Assembly (NCBI GenBank): GCA_030591525.1
Contig: JAUVAV010000016.1
Span: forward strand, 1 to 63,271
Length of the DNA: 63,271 nucleotides
Source of the DNA: a candidate division FCPU426 bacterium
GTDB lineage: Bacteria; Oederibacteriota; JAAXVQ01; JAUVAV01
Direction: 5' to 3'
Part shown: positions 43,737 to 51,723 of the stretch, piece after piece
Layout: each line of letters opens with the position of its first letter
How positions within the stretch are numbered: position 1 is the first letter of the stretch
The notes under the pieces: generated by a model
Seen by the model: only the letters and a program-made list of their open reading frames with translations
What the model was told of the DNA's origin: nothing
The model's database searches: none
Translations under genes and position numbers: made by a program

Positions 43737-45566
43737 ATGAGAATCGAGAACAAAATGAAGAGACCCAGGCAACACATAATAGATGCAGAGGCGGAAAAAA
43801 TATTCCGGAGTTCTGTTCCTTCGACAGAGTGGTTAATTAGAGATATTGGAAAAAATGATTATGGAATAGATTTTGAATTAGAATATTTCAATGATAAAAA
43901 GTCGACCGGGATAATCATTAAAGTGCAATTGAAGGGAACAGAGAATCTAAAAATAAATAAAAGTGGTTCTTTTATTTCCCGGGTTTTTGACATCGATAAT
44001 ATTAAATATTATCTCGAGGAGATAAATATCCCATTAATAATTGTGATTGTTGATATTGAATTGTCAAAGATTTACTGGCACAATCCGAAATTGGACGATG
44101 TATTGCAAAATGATTACTTAGAAGCGATGAAAAATAAACAAAAAAGTGTCAGTTTGCGTATTAACACAACACATATACTACCGAACGATTTTCCGTTGCT
44201 TAAATACGAATACTATAGGACGCAAACGCTTCTTTCGGCAAACACTCTTTCGAGAAATAATGAGAGCTATTTTTCCGAGATACTAGGATTTCTAGATAAA
44301 GAGAAGGCAATAGGTGGTCTTCAAAATAAAATAGAAATAGTGAAACTAGCTCATGTCCGTGATTGTTTAGAGAAATTTAATCCGGAGAAATTCAACGAAA
44401 TACTAGCACGAATTGATTCGCTGATAATATCTGCAGATTGTAATTTAGATACGAAATATCAGGCGATGCTTTACCGAAAAGAAACCGAACTTAAAAAGGA
44501 TATCCATTTAAATCAAGGGAAAAACATTGATAAAATCTATCTTGACTATGCTTTGCGATTAAAAAAAATATCAGACAAGGGCCCTGCACATCTTAGGATG
44601 ATAAGCCTTGCTCTGCATAAAACAGCTAAATTGCAAATACTTGTTAACAGAGAATATAATATTTACCTTAATCTGAAGATAAAGAGTGGCCAAATGGCGG
44701 AATTTTGGAAATATTCTGTTCTGTCAAATAGAATTATGATAAACAAAAAAATACAAATATTATTCAAACAATTAGATCAGCTAATTTTCATTTTGATTAA
44801 GCTACATCAGGCATATTCTTTGCCTTCTCTCATTCGTGAAATTATATTAAGTTTCAATAAATATATTGTAAGATTGAGGTCGGAAAAACTTAACGTGGCA
44901 GCCAATGTGTACTGGGGAAAGTTGTTTGACCTTATTGAAGTAGCTTTCAGAGTAATAGAGTTTTATAAACTGTATGAAATGTATGAGGTGATTAATTTTA
45001 TCGTACCTGCTATGAATTATGAAAATGAAATCGAATTAAATAAAGAATTAGAAAAAGCAATAGCGCTGATATTGGATATAAAGCATGAAGAGTATAAAAT
45101 TAAAACAAAAAAAGAATTTGTGCAGAATGTGAATGAATACAGAAATATATCAAGCAAAAAAGGAAAAGAATTCAGCATAAAAGATGAGATTGAATTTTAT
45201 AAAGAACAAGCTAAAACATTTGGTGTCGATTTAGATGATCAGGAGGATGAAATATCTAGAATAGTTAATATTGGCATATTGGATTTAAATCCCGAGAGAA
45301 TATTAAAAAAGTGTTCTTATCTTTATGTGCGCGGGACTGGTCATGGATTGGTTGCGGAGATGCTACATTTACCAACAGCGGGATTTAAACGGCTAGTCTG
45401 CACTAAGCTTGGATATTCGGTAGAAGGTTTGTCGCTTGATAGTATTTACCAGTCTATAGAAAAGCAATTTTGTAGCAAATGTATAAGTAATCATCCCCAC
45501 CCACCAAATTGGAAATGGTCTCGAAAATGGCAACGTGAACAAGATAAAATATTCTTTAACACATAA
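43737..45566 (+). CDS. DUF4365 (PD-(D/E)XK-like) protein with long helical C-terminal part
   Basis: 609 residues, strikingly AT-rich. The N-terminus is a DUF4365 domain: KRPRQHIIDAEAEKIFRSSV, WLIRDIGKNDYGIDFELEY (Asp41, Asp45) and IIIKVQLKG with Gln64-x-Lys66, the QxK variant of the nuclease active site. Residues 200-520 look helical and lack a recognisable family. The end has CSKCISNHPHPPNWKWSRKW, a possible metal-binding or nucleic-acid contact. DUF4365 domains are frequent in phage-defence loci. ATG 43737 has no good ribosome site; ATG 43755 is possible. Function not established. Confidence 0.65.
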   Translation: MRIENKMKRPRQHIIDAEAEKIFRSSVPSTEWLIRDIGKNDYGIDFELEYFNDKKSTGIIIKVQLKGTENLKINKSGSFISRVFDIDNIKYYLEEINIPLIIVIVDIELSKIYWHNPKLDDVLQNDYLEAMKNKQKSVSLRINTTHILPNDFPLLKYEYYRTQTLLSANTLSRNNESYFSEILGFLDKEKAIGGLQNKIEIVKLAHVRDCLEKFNPEKFNEILARIDSLIISADCNLDTKYQAMLYRKETELKKDIHLNQGKNIDKIYLDYALRLKKISDKGPAHLRMISLALHKTAKLQILVNREYNIYLNLKIKSGQMAEFWKYSVLSNRIMINKKIQILFKQLDQLIFILIKLHQAYSLPSLIREIILSFNKYIVRLRSEKLNVAANVYWGKLFDLIEVAFRVIEFYKLYEMYEVINFIVPAMNYENEIELNKELEKAIALILDIKHEEYKIKTKKEFVQNVNEYRNISSKKGKEFSIKDEIEFYKEQAKTFGVDLDDQEDEISRIVNIGILDLNPERILKKCSYLYVRGTGHGLVAEMLHLPTAGFKRLVCTKLGYSVEGLSLDSIYQSIEKQFCSKCISNHPHPPNWKWSRKWQREQDKIFFNT

Positions 45567-45571
45567 ATTGT

Positions 45572-45676
45572 GAATACGGAACGTTGGCTAGTCAGTGAAT
45601 GGAATCCGTGACATTGGTTAGTCAGTAAGTGAGCGCAATTTAAATGAGCCAGTATTACCGAACAAAGTCCCTCATC
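45572..45676 (+). repeat. Island repeat copy C (one partial, one full, in tandem)
   Basis: A partial unit (gaatacggaacgttggctag, 45572-45591) is followed by gaatccgtgacattgg ... accgaacaaagtccctc from 45602, right-end type 1. Starts 6 bp after the DUF4365 gene stop. Confidence 0.8.
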
Positions 45677-45816
45677 CCGCTGCATCTCCTTGTCGCGCCG
45701 AAGCGTTAGCGAAGGCGGAGGCGGTGAAAAAACCGCATGAACTCCTCCGGAATCCGGTCTAACCAAATATGGCTTGCCAATACCACTTGAGCCATATTAC
45801 AATTCTGGAGGTAGAC

Positions 45817-46140
45817 ATGACGGAAAAGAAGGTGATAACATTGTCGGAGTTGAAAACGGTTATGGAAGAAGTCGCAACGAACTATAAAAAGATCATAGAA
45901 GTTGTACAACACAATCATTCGGAAACCCAGGCGGAATTTCAAATTATAAAAGGGGATATTCGCTCCCTGAAGGAACAAGCTGGCGTATTGACGGTGGATG
46001 TTCATGGATTAAAGGGGCAAGTCGCCCTTTTGCACGAAGGCCAGACGGAAATTAAGAATTCATTGAAACAGAAGGTGGGCCGGGACGAATTCGCCGCACT
46101 GGAGATGCGTGTGGCCAGGTTAGAAAACAAAGCGGCCTAG
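45817..46140 (+). CDS. Small coiled-coil protein
   Basis: 107 residues from ATG 45817, which follows 'ctggaggt'. Heptad-rich throughout (LSELKTVMEEVATNYKKIIE, IRSLKEQAGVLTVDVHGLKG, LHEGQTEIKNSLKQKVG, FAALEMRVARLENKAA). No enzymatic motif. Such proteins are common beside mobile elements and have no assigned role. Confidence 0.7.
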   Translation: MTEKKVITLSELKTVMEEVATNYKKIIEVVQHNHSETQAEFQIIKGDIRSLKEQAGVLTVDVHGLKGQVALLHEGQTEIKNSLKQKVGRDEFAALEMRVARLENKAA

Positions 46141-46148
46141 TGTATTAC

Positions 46149-46239
46149 GGGACGTTGACGGTTATCTTTGTAATTCTTTGTGCTTTTTTCATTAATGTTA
46201 TTAATTTTTACCTACCCGTATTACCGAACAATGTCCCCC
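46149..46239 (+). repeat. Island repeat copy D (degenerate)
   Basis: Left gggacgttg at 46149-46157 and right accgaacaatgtccccc ending at 46239, but the usual core is replaced by AT-rich sequence. It directly precedes the RAYT relic. Confidence 0.6.
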
Positions 46240-46246
46240 ATCACAG

Positions 46247-46432
46247 GCTAAAAAGGCTTGGGTGCTGGTAGCATATTGGGGCAAAAAGTTGGAGATTTCC
46301 GGGATCGAAATAGCGAAATATTTAGGAGTCAGCAATGCCGCAATCAGCTATCTGGTACGCCGTGATGAGCAGTATGCCAGGGAAAGAGGAGTTAACTTGT
46401 TATTTTACCACGTCCCCAAAGTTCAAAAGTAG
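46247..46432 (+). pseudogene. C-terminal relic of a REP-associated tyrosine transposase (RAYT)
   Basis: 61 codons with no start, ending TAG at 46430. KKAWVLVAYWGKKLEISGIE then IAKYLGVSNAAISYLVRRDE is the DnaA-like helix-turn-helix that closes IS200-type Y1 transposases of the RAYT group. The Y1 catalytic domain (HUH, Tyr) is missing entirely. RAYTs mobilise palindromic extragenic repeats, and this scrap lies inside a copy of the island repeat, linking the two. Confidence 0.7.
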
Positions 46433-46546
46433 TTGGCAGAACAGGTAAGAAAGCCAGACGTTTTTCAGGCAAGTGTACCAACTAAGCGGCAAGGGTCAAA
46501 ATTCCATTTCACGCTGAACCAATACATGAATCGTTGAGAATCATTT

Positions 46547-47629
46547 ATGAAATTAATAAAGCCGAAAAAAAAAGTAGTTATTGTTTTCTTTATTATATTA
46601 AGTGGACTTGTATTTCTTTTTTTATGGGCATGCGGTGGCATACAGTTACCCGGAATCATAAAAGGACAGGTGTATGACTTTGGTACTGGTCATCAATCAA
46701 AGTTTCAAACAAATAACAAAATAATAATACTAACATGGAATATTGCTTATGCCCATGGATTTGGTTCAGAAGGTAAGAGATATATCCCGCAGAATGCAGA
46801 AGAGATGAGTAATCGTATCAAACGTATTGGTGATATAATCCGCAATAGCAGAGCTGATGTGGTGTTATTACAGGAGATTGACTTTGATTCACATCGTAGT
46901 CATAATGTTGATCAGTTAAGAAAATTATCGTGTATTACTGGTTTGCGTTATGCTGCTCGTGCAGTGACTTGGAAAGCTGGATACGTTCCATTTCCATACT
47001 GGCCACCTAATCATCATTTTGGTGCTATGTGTTCGGGCGGAGTTGTGCTTAGTCGCTATCCTATTACTATTAATCATGTAACATTACACCCAAAGCCTAA
47101 AAAAAATCCCTGGTGGTACAATGCTTTTTCTTTGTTTCGGTATACCCAGGAAGTGAAGATCCATTGGGGTAAAAAAATCATTTGGGTAATAAACAATCAC
47201 TTGGAGTCATTTAATCAAATCAATCGTGTAAAACAAGCCAATGCTTTAGTTGAAATAGTTGGTAATTACACTAACTTTGCAGGGATGGTAATTGTTGGTG
47301 GTGATATGAATACTATTCCACCTGAAGCGACTGTACATCACGGTTACCCAGATGGTACAGGTGATGATTATCGTGGTGATACTACAATGTATATACTTAG
47401 GAGTATGTCCAAGTTCAAAGAAGTAGTGAAGAAAGAGAGCTGCCAGAAAAATGAGTCAGCTTTTTTTACATTCCCAGCCCATGCACCTAATCGTCGCCTT
47501 GATTATTTATTTGTTCCAAAAAATGTGTTGGTAAAAGATGTACGCATGATATCTACTGGGGATCTATCAGACCATTTACCGGTCCGAGCTGAATTGATAT
47601 GGCTAAAAGTCATTAAGGAAGGTTTTTGA
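46547..47629 (+). CDS. Endonuclease/exonuclease/phosphatase-family protein, membrane-anchored
   Basis: 360 residues. One N-terminal hydrophobic segment (VVIVFFIILSGLVFLFLWAC) ends in WAC-GG, which could be a lipobox. The EEP fold is complete: IILTWNIAYAHG, ADVVLLQEIDFDSHRS, GGVVLSRYPI, VINNHLESFNQ, VIVGGDMNTIPPEA and STGDLSDHLPVRAEL. Members cleave phosphodiesters of DNA, RNA, inositol or sphingolipids. An extracytoplasmic site argues against DNA repair. Low GC. Confidence 0.82.
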   Translation: MKLIKPKKKVVIVFFIILSGLVFLFLWACGGIQLPGIIKGQVYDFGTGHQSKFQTNNKIIILTWNIAYAHGFGSEGKRYIPQNAEEMSNRIKRIGDIIRNSRADVVLLQEIDFDSHRSHNVDQLRKLSCITGLRYAARAVTWKAGYVPFPYWPPNHHFGAMCSGGVVLSRYPITINHVTLHPKPKKNPWWYNAFSLFRYTQEVKIHWGKKIIWVINNHLESFNQINRVKQANALVEIVGNYTNFAGMVIVGGDMNTIPPEATVHHGYPDGTGDDYRGDTTMYILRSMSKFKEVVKKESCQKNESAFFTFPAHAPNRRLDYLFVPKNVLVKDVRMISTGDLSDHLPVRAELIWLKVIKEGF

Positions 47630-47721
47630 TTTTGATGCTTATTCCGCTCAAGACGGCAACCCATTCCAGTCATGGCGGCCACCTTCTCCCACTGAACAAA
47701 ATCTAATGAACGAAGTGGGAT

Positions 47722-47786
47722 GTAGGTTAGTTAGTAAGTTGAACATGTCTGACCGTAATTTTATGCTAACTTACTAGCTAACCTAC
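47722..47786. repeat. 19-bp inverted repeat
   Basis: Arms gtaggttagttagtaagtt (47722-47740) and aacttactagctaacctac (47768-47786), one mismatch, 27-nt loop. The arm resembles the 'ggttagtcagtaag' core of the island repeat, so it may be a member folded on itself. Confidence 0.75.
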
Positions 47787-47793
47787 TGGAGTT

Positions 47794-47906
47794 CCCCCAT
47801 CACAGAAGATAATAGGGCAGCTCATCCGCTGAGAAGCAGTACAACTGAATCCGGGACGTTGGTTAGTCAGTAAGTGAGCGCAATTTACATGAGCCAAAAC
47901 GTCCCC
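47794..47906 (+). repeat. Island repeat copy E with shared 3' tail
   Basis: 'cccccatcacagaag ... gagaagcag' (47794-47839) matches the tail of copy A. It is followed by gaatccgggacgttgg (from 47847), the core, and a shortened right end aaaacgtcccc at 47906. It ends 16 bp before the DUF1801 gene. Confidence 0.8.
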
Positions 47907-47922
47907 GTTGAAAGGTTAAGAA

Positions 47923-48285
47923 ATGAAAAGTAAAGATGTTGACAAATATATAGGTAAGTTTGATGGTGAGAAAAAGGTAGTTCTGAAAAAACTCAGGACT
48001 ATTATTCTGAAGACTTTTACCAATATAAAGGAAGAGATGAAAATGGGTGTTCCATGGTATGAAGACAAGTATTACTTAGTTGGTTTGAAAGACCATGTGA
48101 ATATTGGTTTTTCTATAAATGGTTTATCAAAAAAAGAAATGGGTCTTTTTGAAGGTGCTGGTAAATTGATGAGACATATTAAGGTTTTTTCTGTTGAAGA
48201 TATAGATGAAAAGAAGTTGGTTAAACTTCTGAAAGTATCCAATAAATCAATATGCCTCCATTCAAAAAAGAAAGGAATGAAATGA
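47923..48285 (+). CDS. DUF1801 (YdhG-like) protein
   Basis: 120 residues. VDKYIGKFDGEKKVVLKKLR, EEMKMGVPWYEDKYYLVGL and HVNIGFSINGL, with a Lys-rich C-terminus, match the DUF1801/YdhG fold. Molecular role unknown. AT-rich, like its neighbours. The ribosome site is 'gaaaggtt'. Confidence 0.72.
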   Translation: MKSKDVDKYIGKFDGEKKVVLKKLRTIILKTFTNIKEEMKMGVPWYEDKYYLVGLKDHVNIGFSINGLSKKEMGLFEGAGKLMRHIKVFSVEDIDEKKLVKLLKVSNKSICLHSKKKGMK

Positions 48286-48313
48286 ATGTATCGTGAATAC
48301 GTGAATAACGAGT

Positions 48314-48400
48314 GAATCCGGGACGTTGGTTAGTCAGTAAGTGAGCGCAATTTACATGAGCCAGGTTAACTTGAAAAATTGACTCCGTCCGTGTGCCGTG
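48314..48400 (+). repeat. Island repeat copy F (right-end type 2)
   Basis: gaatccgggacgttggttag at 48314, 28 bp after the DUF1801 stop, ending gtccgtgtgcc near 48397. The next 'acgaggctgtacgagagatg' is also found after copy J. Confidence 0.85.
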
Positions 48401-48681
48401 TGCAACGAGGCTGTACGAGAGATGAAGGCAGCGATACTCGGCATTGGTTTACACGAGCAGGTGCCAAACCGTCTTGAGCTGCTGTGTTCAAAAGGCATGG
48501 TGGTGAGCGTCAAGGCAAGACGAAGTGGAATGTCTCCCCCCATCCCCATGATAACTGATACAACCCCTTCAGCCTGAACTTATCTCGTTGACGTAGTATT
48601 CCAGCTCTTGTTACACTTGCCTTCAAATATAATTTCTATCAGCCGGATAATTTGATGACATTGAAAGGAGAAGTGGAGGAT
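48401..48681. other. Intergenic region before the PPC-repeat gene
   Basis: No gene recognised. Holds the second copy of the cgttgacgtaNtattccagc repeat (48563-48616), otherwise unremarkable sequence. The PPC gene ribosome site 'gtggagga' is at its end. Confidence 0.55.
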
Positions 48682-50025
48682 ATGTTGTGGAAAAAGATAT
48701 CAACCGTGGGAGTTGGGATGTTAGCCTGGGGATGCCTTTCAGGCGGGATGGCAGAGGCGAAACGCAACGTACTTGAAATGATAAAAACAGACGTAAAAGC
48801 CGATATTAGTAGTTCCGGGAATATAACCGGCGAGAAGGAACCAAACGATGATTTGCTTTCTCCACAAAAGTTGGAATTAGGCGCGGTCATTAAAGGACGT
48901 ATAAATAAAAAAGAGGATATGGATGTTTATCATTTTGCGGTTGCATCCAACAAGCGGGAAGTAATTATGATCACTTTGGATAACACCGCTGCCAAGTTCA
49001 GTCCGCATATCGTAGTATATAGTCACAATAGAGAGCCCGTGGGATACATCGCTTCGCAACGCGCCGGTGTCAGGACTTTGCGGGCTAAAATGACAGTCGG
49101 GCCTAAGGAAGAATATCTCATTCAAATATTCAGCAGCAAGATTGGCTATGGTCTTGAGTATGCCCTGAAGAAGATAGATGAAATAAAATCCACAAAACCG
49201 TATTTCCTTGAAGTGAGAAAGGCCACTTTAAAGGATGGGATACTGATAGATAAACATGAACCGAATGATGATCTTCTGCAGCCTACAAGCTTGGAGTTGA
49301 ATACGTCGGTAAAGGGGACTATCGAACCGCTGAGAGATGTGGATTATTATAAATTTCACTTAGCGTCGAATAAAAAGGAAGAAATAGAAATAAATATTAC
49401 AAATCAGGCGAAAAATATTGCCCCTAATATTATTGTATATGATGGAAATCGGGAAGAACTTGGTTGGCGCGGAACGGAAAAGGGAGCGGCATCGGTTGGG
49501 GCAAAATTGGTGGCGCAACCAAACCGGGATTATTTCATTGCCGTATTTAGCGGTACCTTTGGCATAAATGCTGAATATGCGCTTGAGAACCGGCATAAAG
49601 AAAGATCGGATAAATATTATTCTTTAGAAGTGAAATTAGTATCCACGGCTGCGGATAAATATGAACCGAACGATGATTTGTTGAAAGCGACTCAGGTATC
49701 GCTGGGGAAGATTAAAGGCACTATCAATCCGCCTTGGGATATTGATTGTTATAAATTTAAGGCTCTGAAATCTGGGAAAATGCATATACAACTATTAAAT
49801 CCCGCATTGGAAATTACCCCGAGGTTTATAGTATATAATTCTAAACGTATAGAAATTGGAAAAGCTACTACGAAGCAAAAAGGCGCGGCAAAAATTGGAA
49901 TGCGCGAAAATATCAAGGCAGGAAGAGAGTATTATGTAAAAATATATAGCGGGGGGTTATACGATTCAAAGCCGGATGACGCCCATTCTGATAAGGAATA
50001 CACCTTGAAAATAGAAGTGAAATAA
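48682..50025 (+). CDS. Secreted protein with three PPC-like domains
   Basis: 447 residues. A signal peptide (ISTVGVGMLAWGCLSGGMAEA, cleavage after AEA; read as two parts) precedes three repeats starting near residues 52, 192 and 327. Each begins EPNDDLL, then 'G.IKG.I....D.D.Y.F' and a beta-rich remainder (HIVVYSHNREPVG, NIIVYDGNREELG, RFIVYNSKRIEIG). This is the bacterial pre-peptidase C-terminal fold, normally attached to secreted enzymes; here no enzyme is present. ATG 48682 with 'gtggagga' is chosen over 48652. Confidence 0.75.
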   Translation: MLWKKISTVGVGMLAWGCLSGGMAEAKRNVLEMIKTDVKADISSSGNITGEKEPNDDLLSPQKLELGAVIKGRINKKEDMDVYHFAVASNKREVIMITLDNTAAKFSPHIVVYSHNREPVGYIASQRAGVRTLRAKMTVGPKEEYLIQIFSSKIGYGLEYALKKIDEIKSTKPYFLEVRKATLKDGILIDKHEPNDDLLQPTSLELNTSVKGTIEPLRDVDYYKFHLASNKKEEIEINITNQAKNIAPNIIVYDGNREELGWRGTEKGAASVGAKLVAQPNRDYFIAVFSGTFGINAEYALENRHKERSDKYYSLEVKLVSTAADKYEPNDDLLKATQVSLGKIKGTINPPWDIDCYKFKALKSGKMHIQLLNPALEITPRFIVYNSKRIEIGKATTKQKGAAKIGMRENIKAGREYYVKIYSGGLYDSKPDDAHSDKEYTLKIEVK

Positions 50026-50188
50026 AAAACATGGGAGAAGGGGATGCAGGGGGATTTGCTGAAAAAACGCACAACTATTTATTCAAAATCCCCCGTAATC
50101 CCCCTTTTAAAAAAGGGGGAAGTTATATAAAAATGCAATTTAAACGCAGATTAGTTTTTTCAACGTTGTTAAGTCCGACAGGCTCCTA
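50026..50188. other. Intergenic repeats after the PPC gene
   Basis: Contains 'aatcccccgtaatccccc' with the hairpin cccccttttaaaaaaggggg (about 50098-50119) and the MITE right-end scrap aggctcctagg at 50180-50190. No gene. Confidence 0.55.
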
Positions 50189-50259
50189 GGACGTTAATTA
50201 GACAGTAAGTGAGCGTAATTTACATGAGCCCGTATTACTGAACAACGTCACGTCCCCCC
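50189..50259 (+). repeat. Island repeat copy G (right-end type 1)
   Basis: ggacgttaattagacagtaa, then gtgagcgtaatttacatgag, then ttactgaacaacgtcacgtc. The right end is slightly rearranged. It follows the MITE scrap directly. Confidence 0.8.
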
Positions 50260-50341
50260 AACTCATTGAGCCCGATTGATTCGACAAGCTCAGCAACCGG
50301 TTCAACATCATGGGGTTCCCAAAGTTCGCTGGAAAATGTTA

Positions 50342-50369
50342 TTGACAAGCCCAGGATTTATGGTATATA
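50342..50369 (+). promoter_or_regulatory. Promoter, apparently leaderless
   Basis: Consensus TTGACA (50342-50347), 16-nt spacer, TATATA (50364-50369); a TATATG at 50366 with 18-nt spacer is the alternative. The ATG at 50376 follows within 4-6 bases and no ribosome site is present. Confidence 0.65.
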
Positions 50370-50375
50370 TGGAAT

Positions 50376-51551
50376 ATGAGTGTCCAAAAATACCAAAAAA
50401 ATGGAGAAATAATACCCAGAATACTCAGCCATCCGGAGACTTCTTTTTTTCTTTTTGGGCCTAGAGGCACTGGGAAATCCACTTGGCTTAGAGCTAAATT
50501 TGCTCAAGCTTTATGGATAGACTTATTACAACCCGATCAATTTCAGAAATTCATGGCACATCCAGCTTACCTGCGAGAGCTAATTGAAGGCCAACCTAAT
50601 AAATCTGTCATAATTATCGATGAAATTCAGAGGATTCCGGAACTATTAAGCTTAATTCATGCCCTCATTGAAGAGAAAAAAGAAAAGCAATTTATTTTAA
50701 CCGGGTCAAGCGCAAGAAAGTTAAAACGAACCGGAGTAGATCTTTTAGCCGGCAGAGCGATATTATGTCAGATGCATCCATTTATTGCCGCTGAACTTGG
50801 AGATGATTTCAATTTGGACCAGGCGCTTGAACTTGGATTACTACCTTTAGTAGTTACTGCTAAAAATCCTTCAAAAATACTAAAGGCTTATCTGGCGCTA
50901 TACATTCGTGAAGAAGTTCAGCAAGAAGGCTTGACCCGTAATTTAGCCAATTTCACCAGGTTTTTAGAAGCCATATCCTTCTCGCAAGGATCAGTAATCA
51001 ATACAAACAATATATCCAGAGAATGCCTGGTAGAAAGAAAAACAGTTGAACGCTATATTGGCATTTTAATAGATTTATTAATAGCTTTTCGTTTGCCGGT
51101 TTTTACTAAAAGAGCCAGAAGGGAAATTATAGCGCATGATAAATTTTATTTCTTTGATGCCGGCGTGTATAGATTTTTACGCCCGCAAGGCCCTTTGGAT
51201 CAACCTCAGGAACTGGATGGAATAGCTTTAGAGACTTTAGTATTTCAGCATTTAAAAGCCTGGAATTCAACTATTGATGATGAGCATAAAATATATTATT
51301 GGAGAACCAAGCATGGAATAGAAGTGGATTTCATTATCTATGGTAAAAAATATTTTTTGGCTATAGAAGTAAAAAATACTTCCAAAATACGTCAGGAAGA
51401 TTTAAAAGGTTTAAAAGCTTTTTTAAATGATTATCCTGAGAGTCGAGGTGTTTTTCTATACCGTGGGACCGATCAAATTTTACGAGACAAAATATTATGT
51501 ATGCCTTGTGAATCGTTTTTAAAAAAATTAAATAAAAATTTCAAACTATAA
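50376..51551 (+). CDS. AAA-type ATPase with DUF4143 domain, second copy
   Basis: 391 residues. P-loop GPRGTGKST (28-36), VIIIDEIQRIPELL, ILTGSSARKLKRTG, and a C-terminal DUF4143 with HGIEVDFIIYGKKYFLAIEV, again an EVD...E.K nuclease-like pattern. It belongs to the same broad family as 26195-27355 but is clearly diverged. Low GC. Own promoter close to the start codon. Role unknown; the ATPase may act in stress or conflict responses, as inferred only from context. Confidence 0.83.
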   Translation: MSVQKYQKNGEIIPRILSHPETSFFLFGPRGTGKSTWLRAKFAQALWIDLLQPDQFQKFMAHPAYLRELIEGQPNKSVIIIDEIQRIPELLSLIHALIEEKKEKQFILTGSSARKLKRTGVDLLAGRAILCQMHPFIAAELGDDFNLDQALELGLLPLVVTAKNPSKILKAYLALYIREEVQQEGLTRNLANFTRFLEAISFSQGSVINTNNISRECLVERKTVERYIGILIDLLIAFRLPVFTKRARREIIAHDKFYFFDAGVYRFLRPQGPLDQPQELDGIALETLVFQHLKAWNSTIDDEHKIYYWRTKHGIEVDFIIYGKKYFLAIEVKNTSKIRQEDLKGLKAFLNDYPESRGVFLYRGTDQILRDKILCMPCESFLKKLNKNFKL

Positions 51552-51568
51552 GTATTACTGGACGTTGG

Positions 51569-51652
51569 GAATCCGGGACATGGTTAGTCAGTAAGTGAGC
51601 GTAATTTACATGAGCCAGGTTAACTTGACAAATTGACTCCGTCCCTGTGCCA
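51569..51652 (+). repeat. Island repeat copy H (right-end type 2)
   Basis: gaatccgggacatggttagt at 51569, right end gactccgtccctgtgccac. A fragment 'tattactggacgttggg' (51553-51569) precedes it, directly after the ATPase gene. Confidence 0.85.
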
Positions 51653-51723
51653 CTGCGAGCGTCTAAAGGGGAAGGTCCTTTGGCCGACTCACCTCAATTA
51701 AAGGGTGAAAACTGGAGGATAAT

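Noticed and set aside
45491-46005. Minus-strand frames near the DUF4365 gene end
   Set aside because: They run through the island repeat and the coiled-coil gene in antisense and lack a ribosome site.
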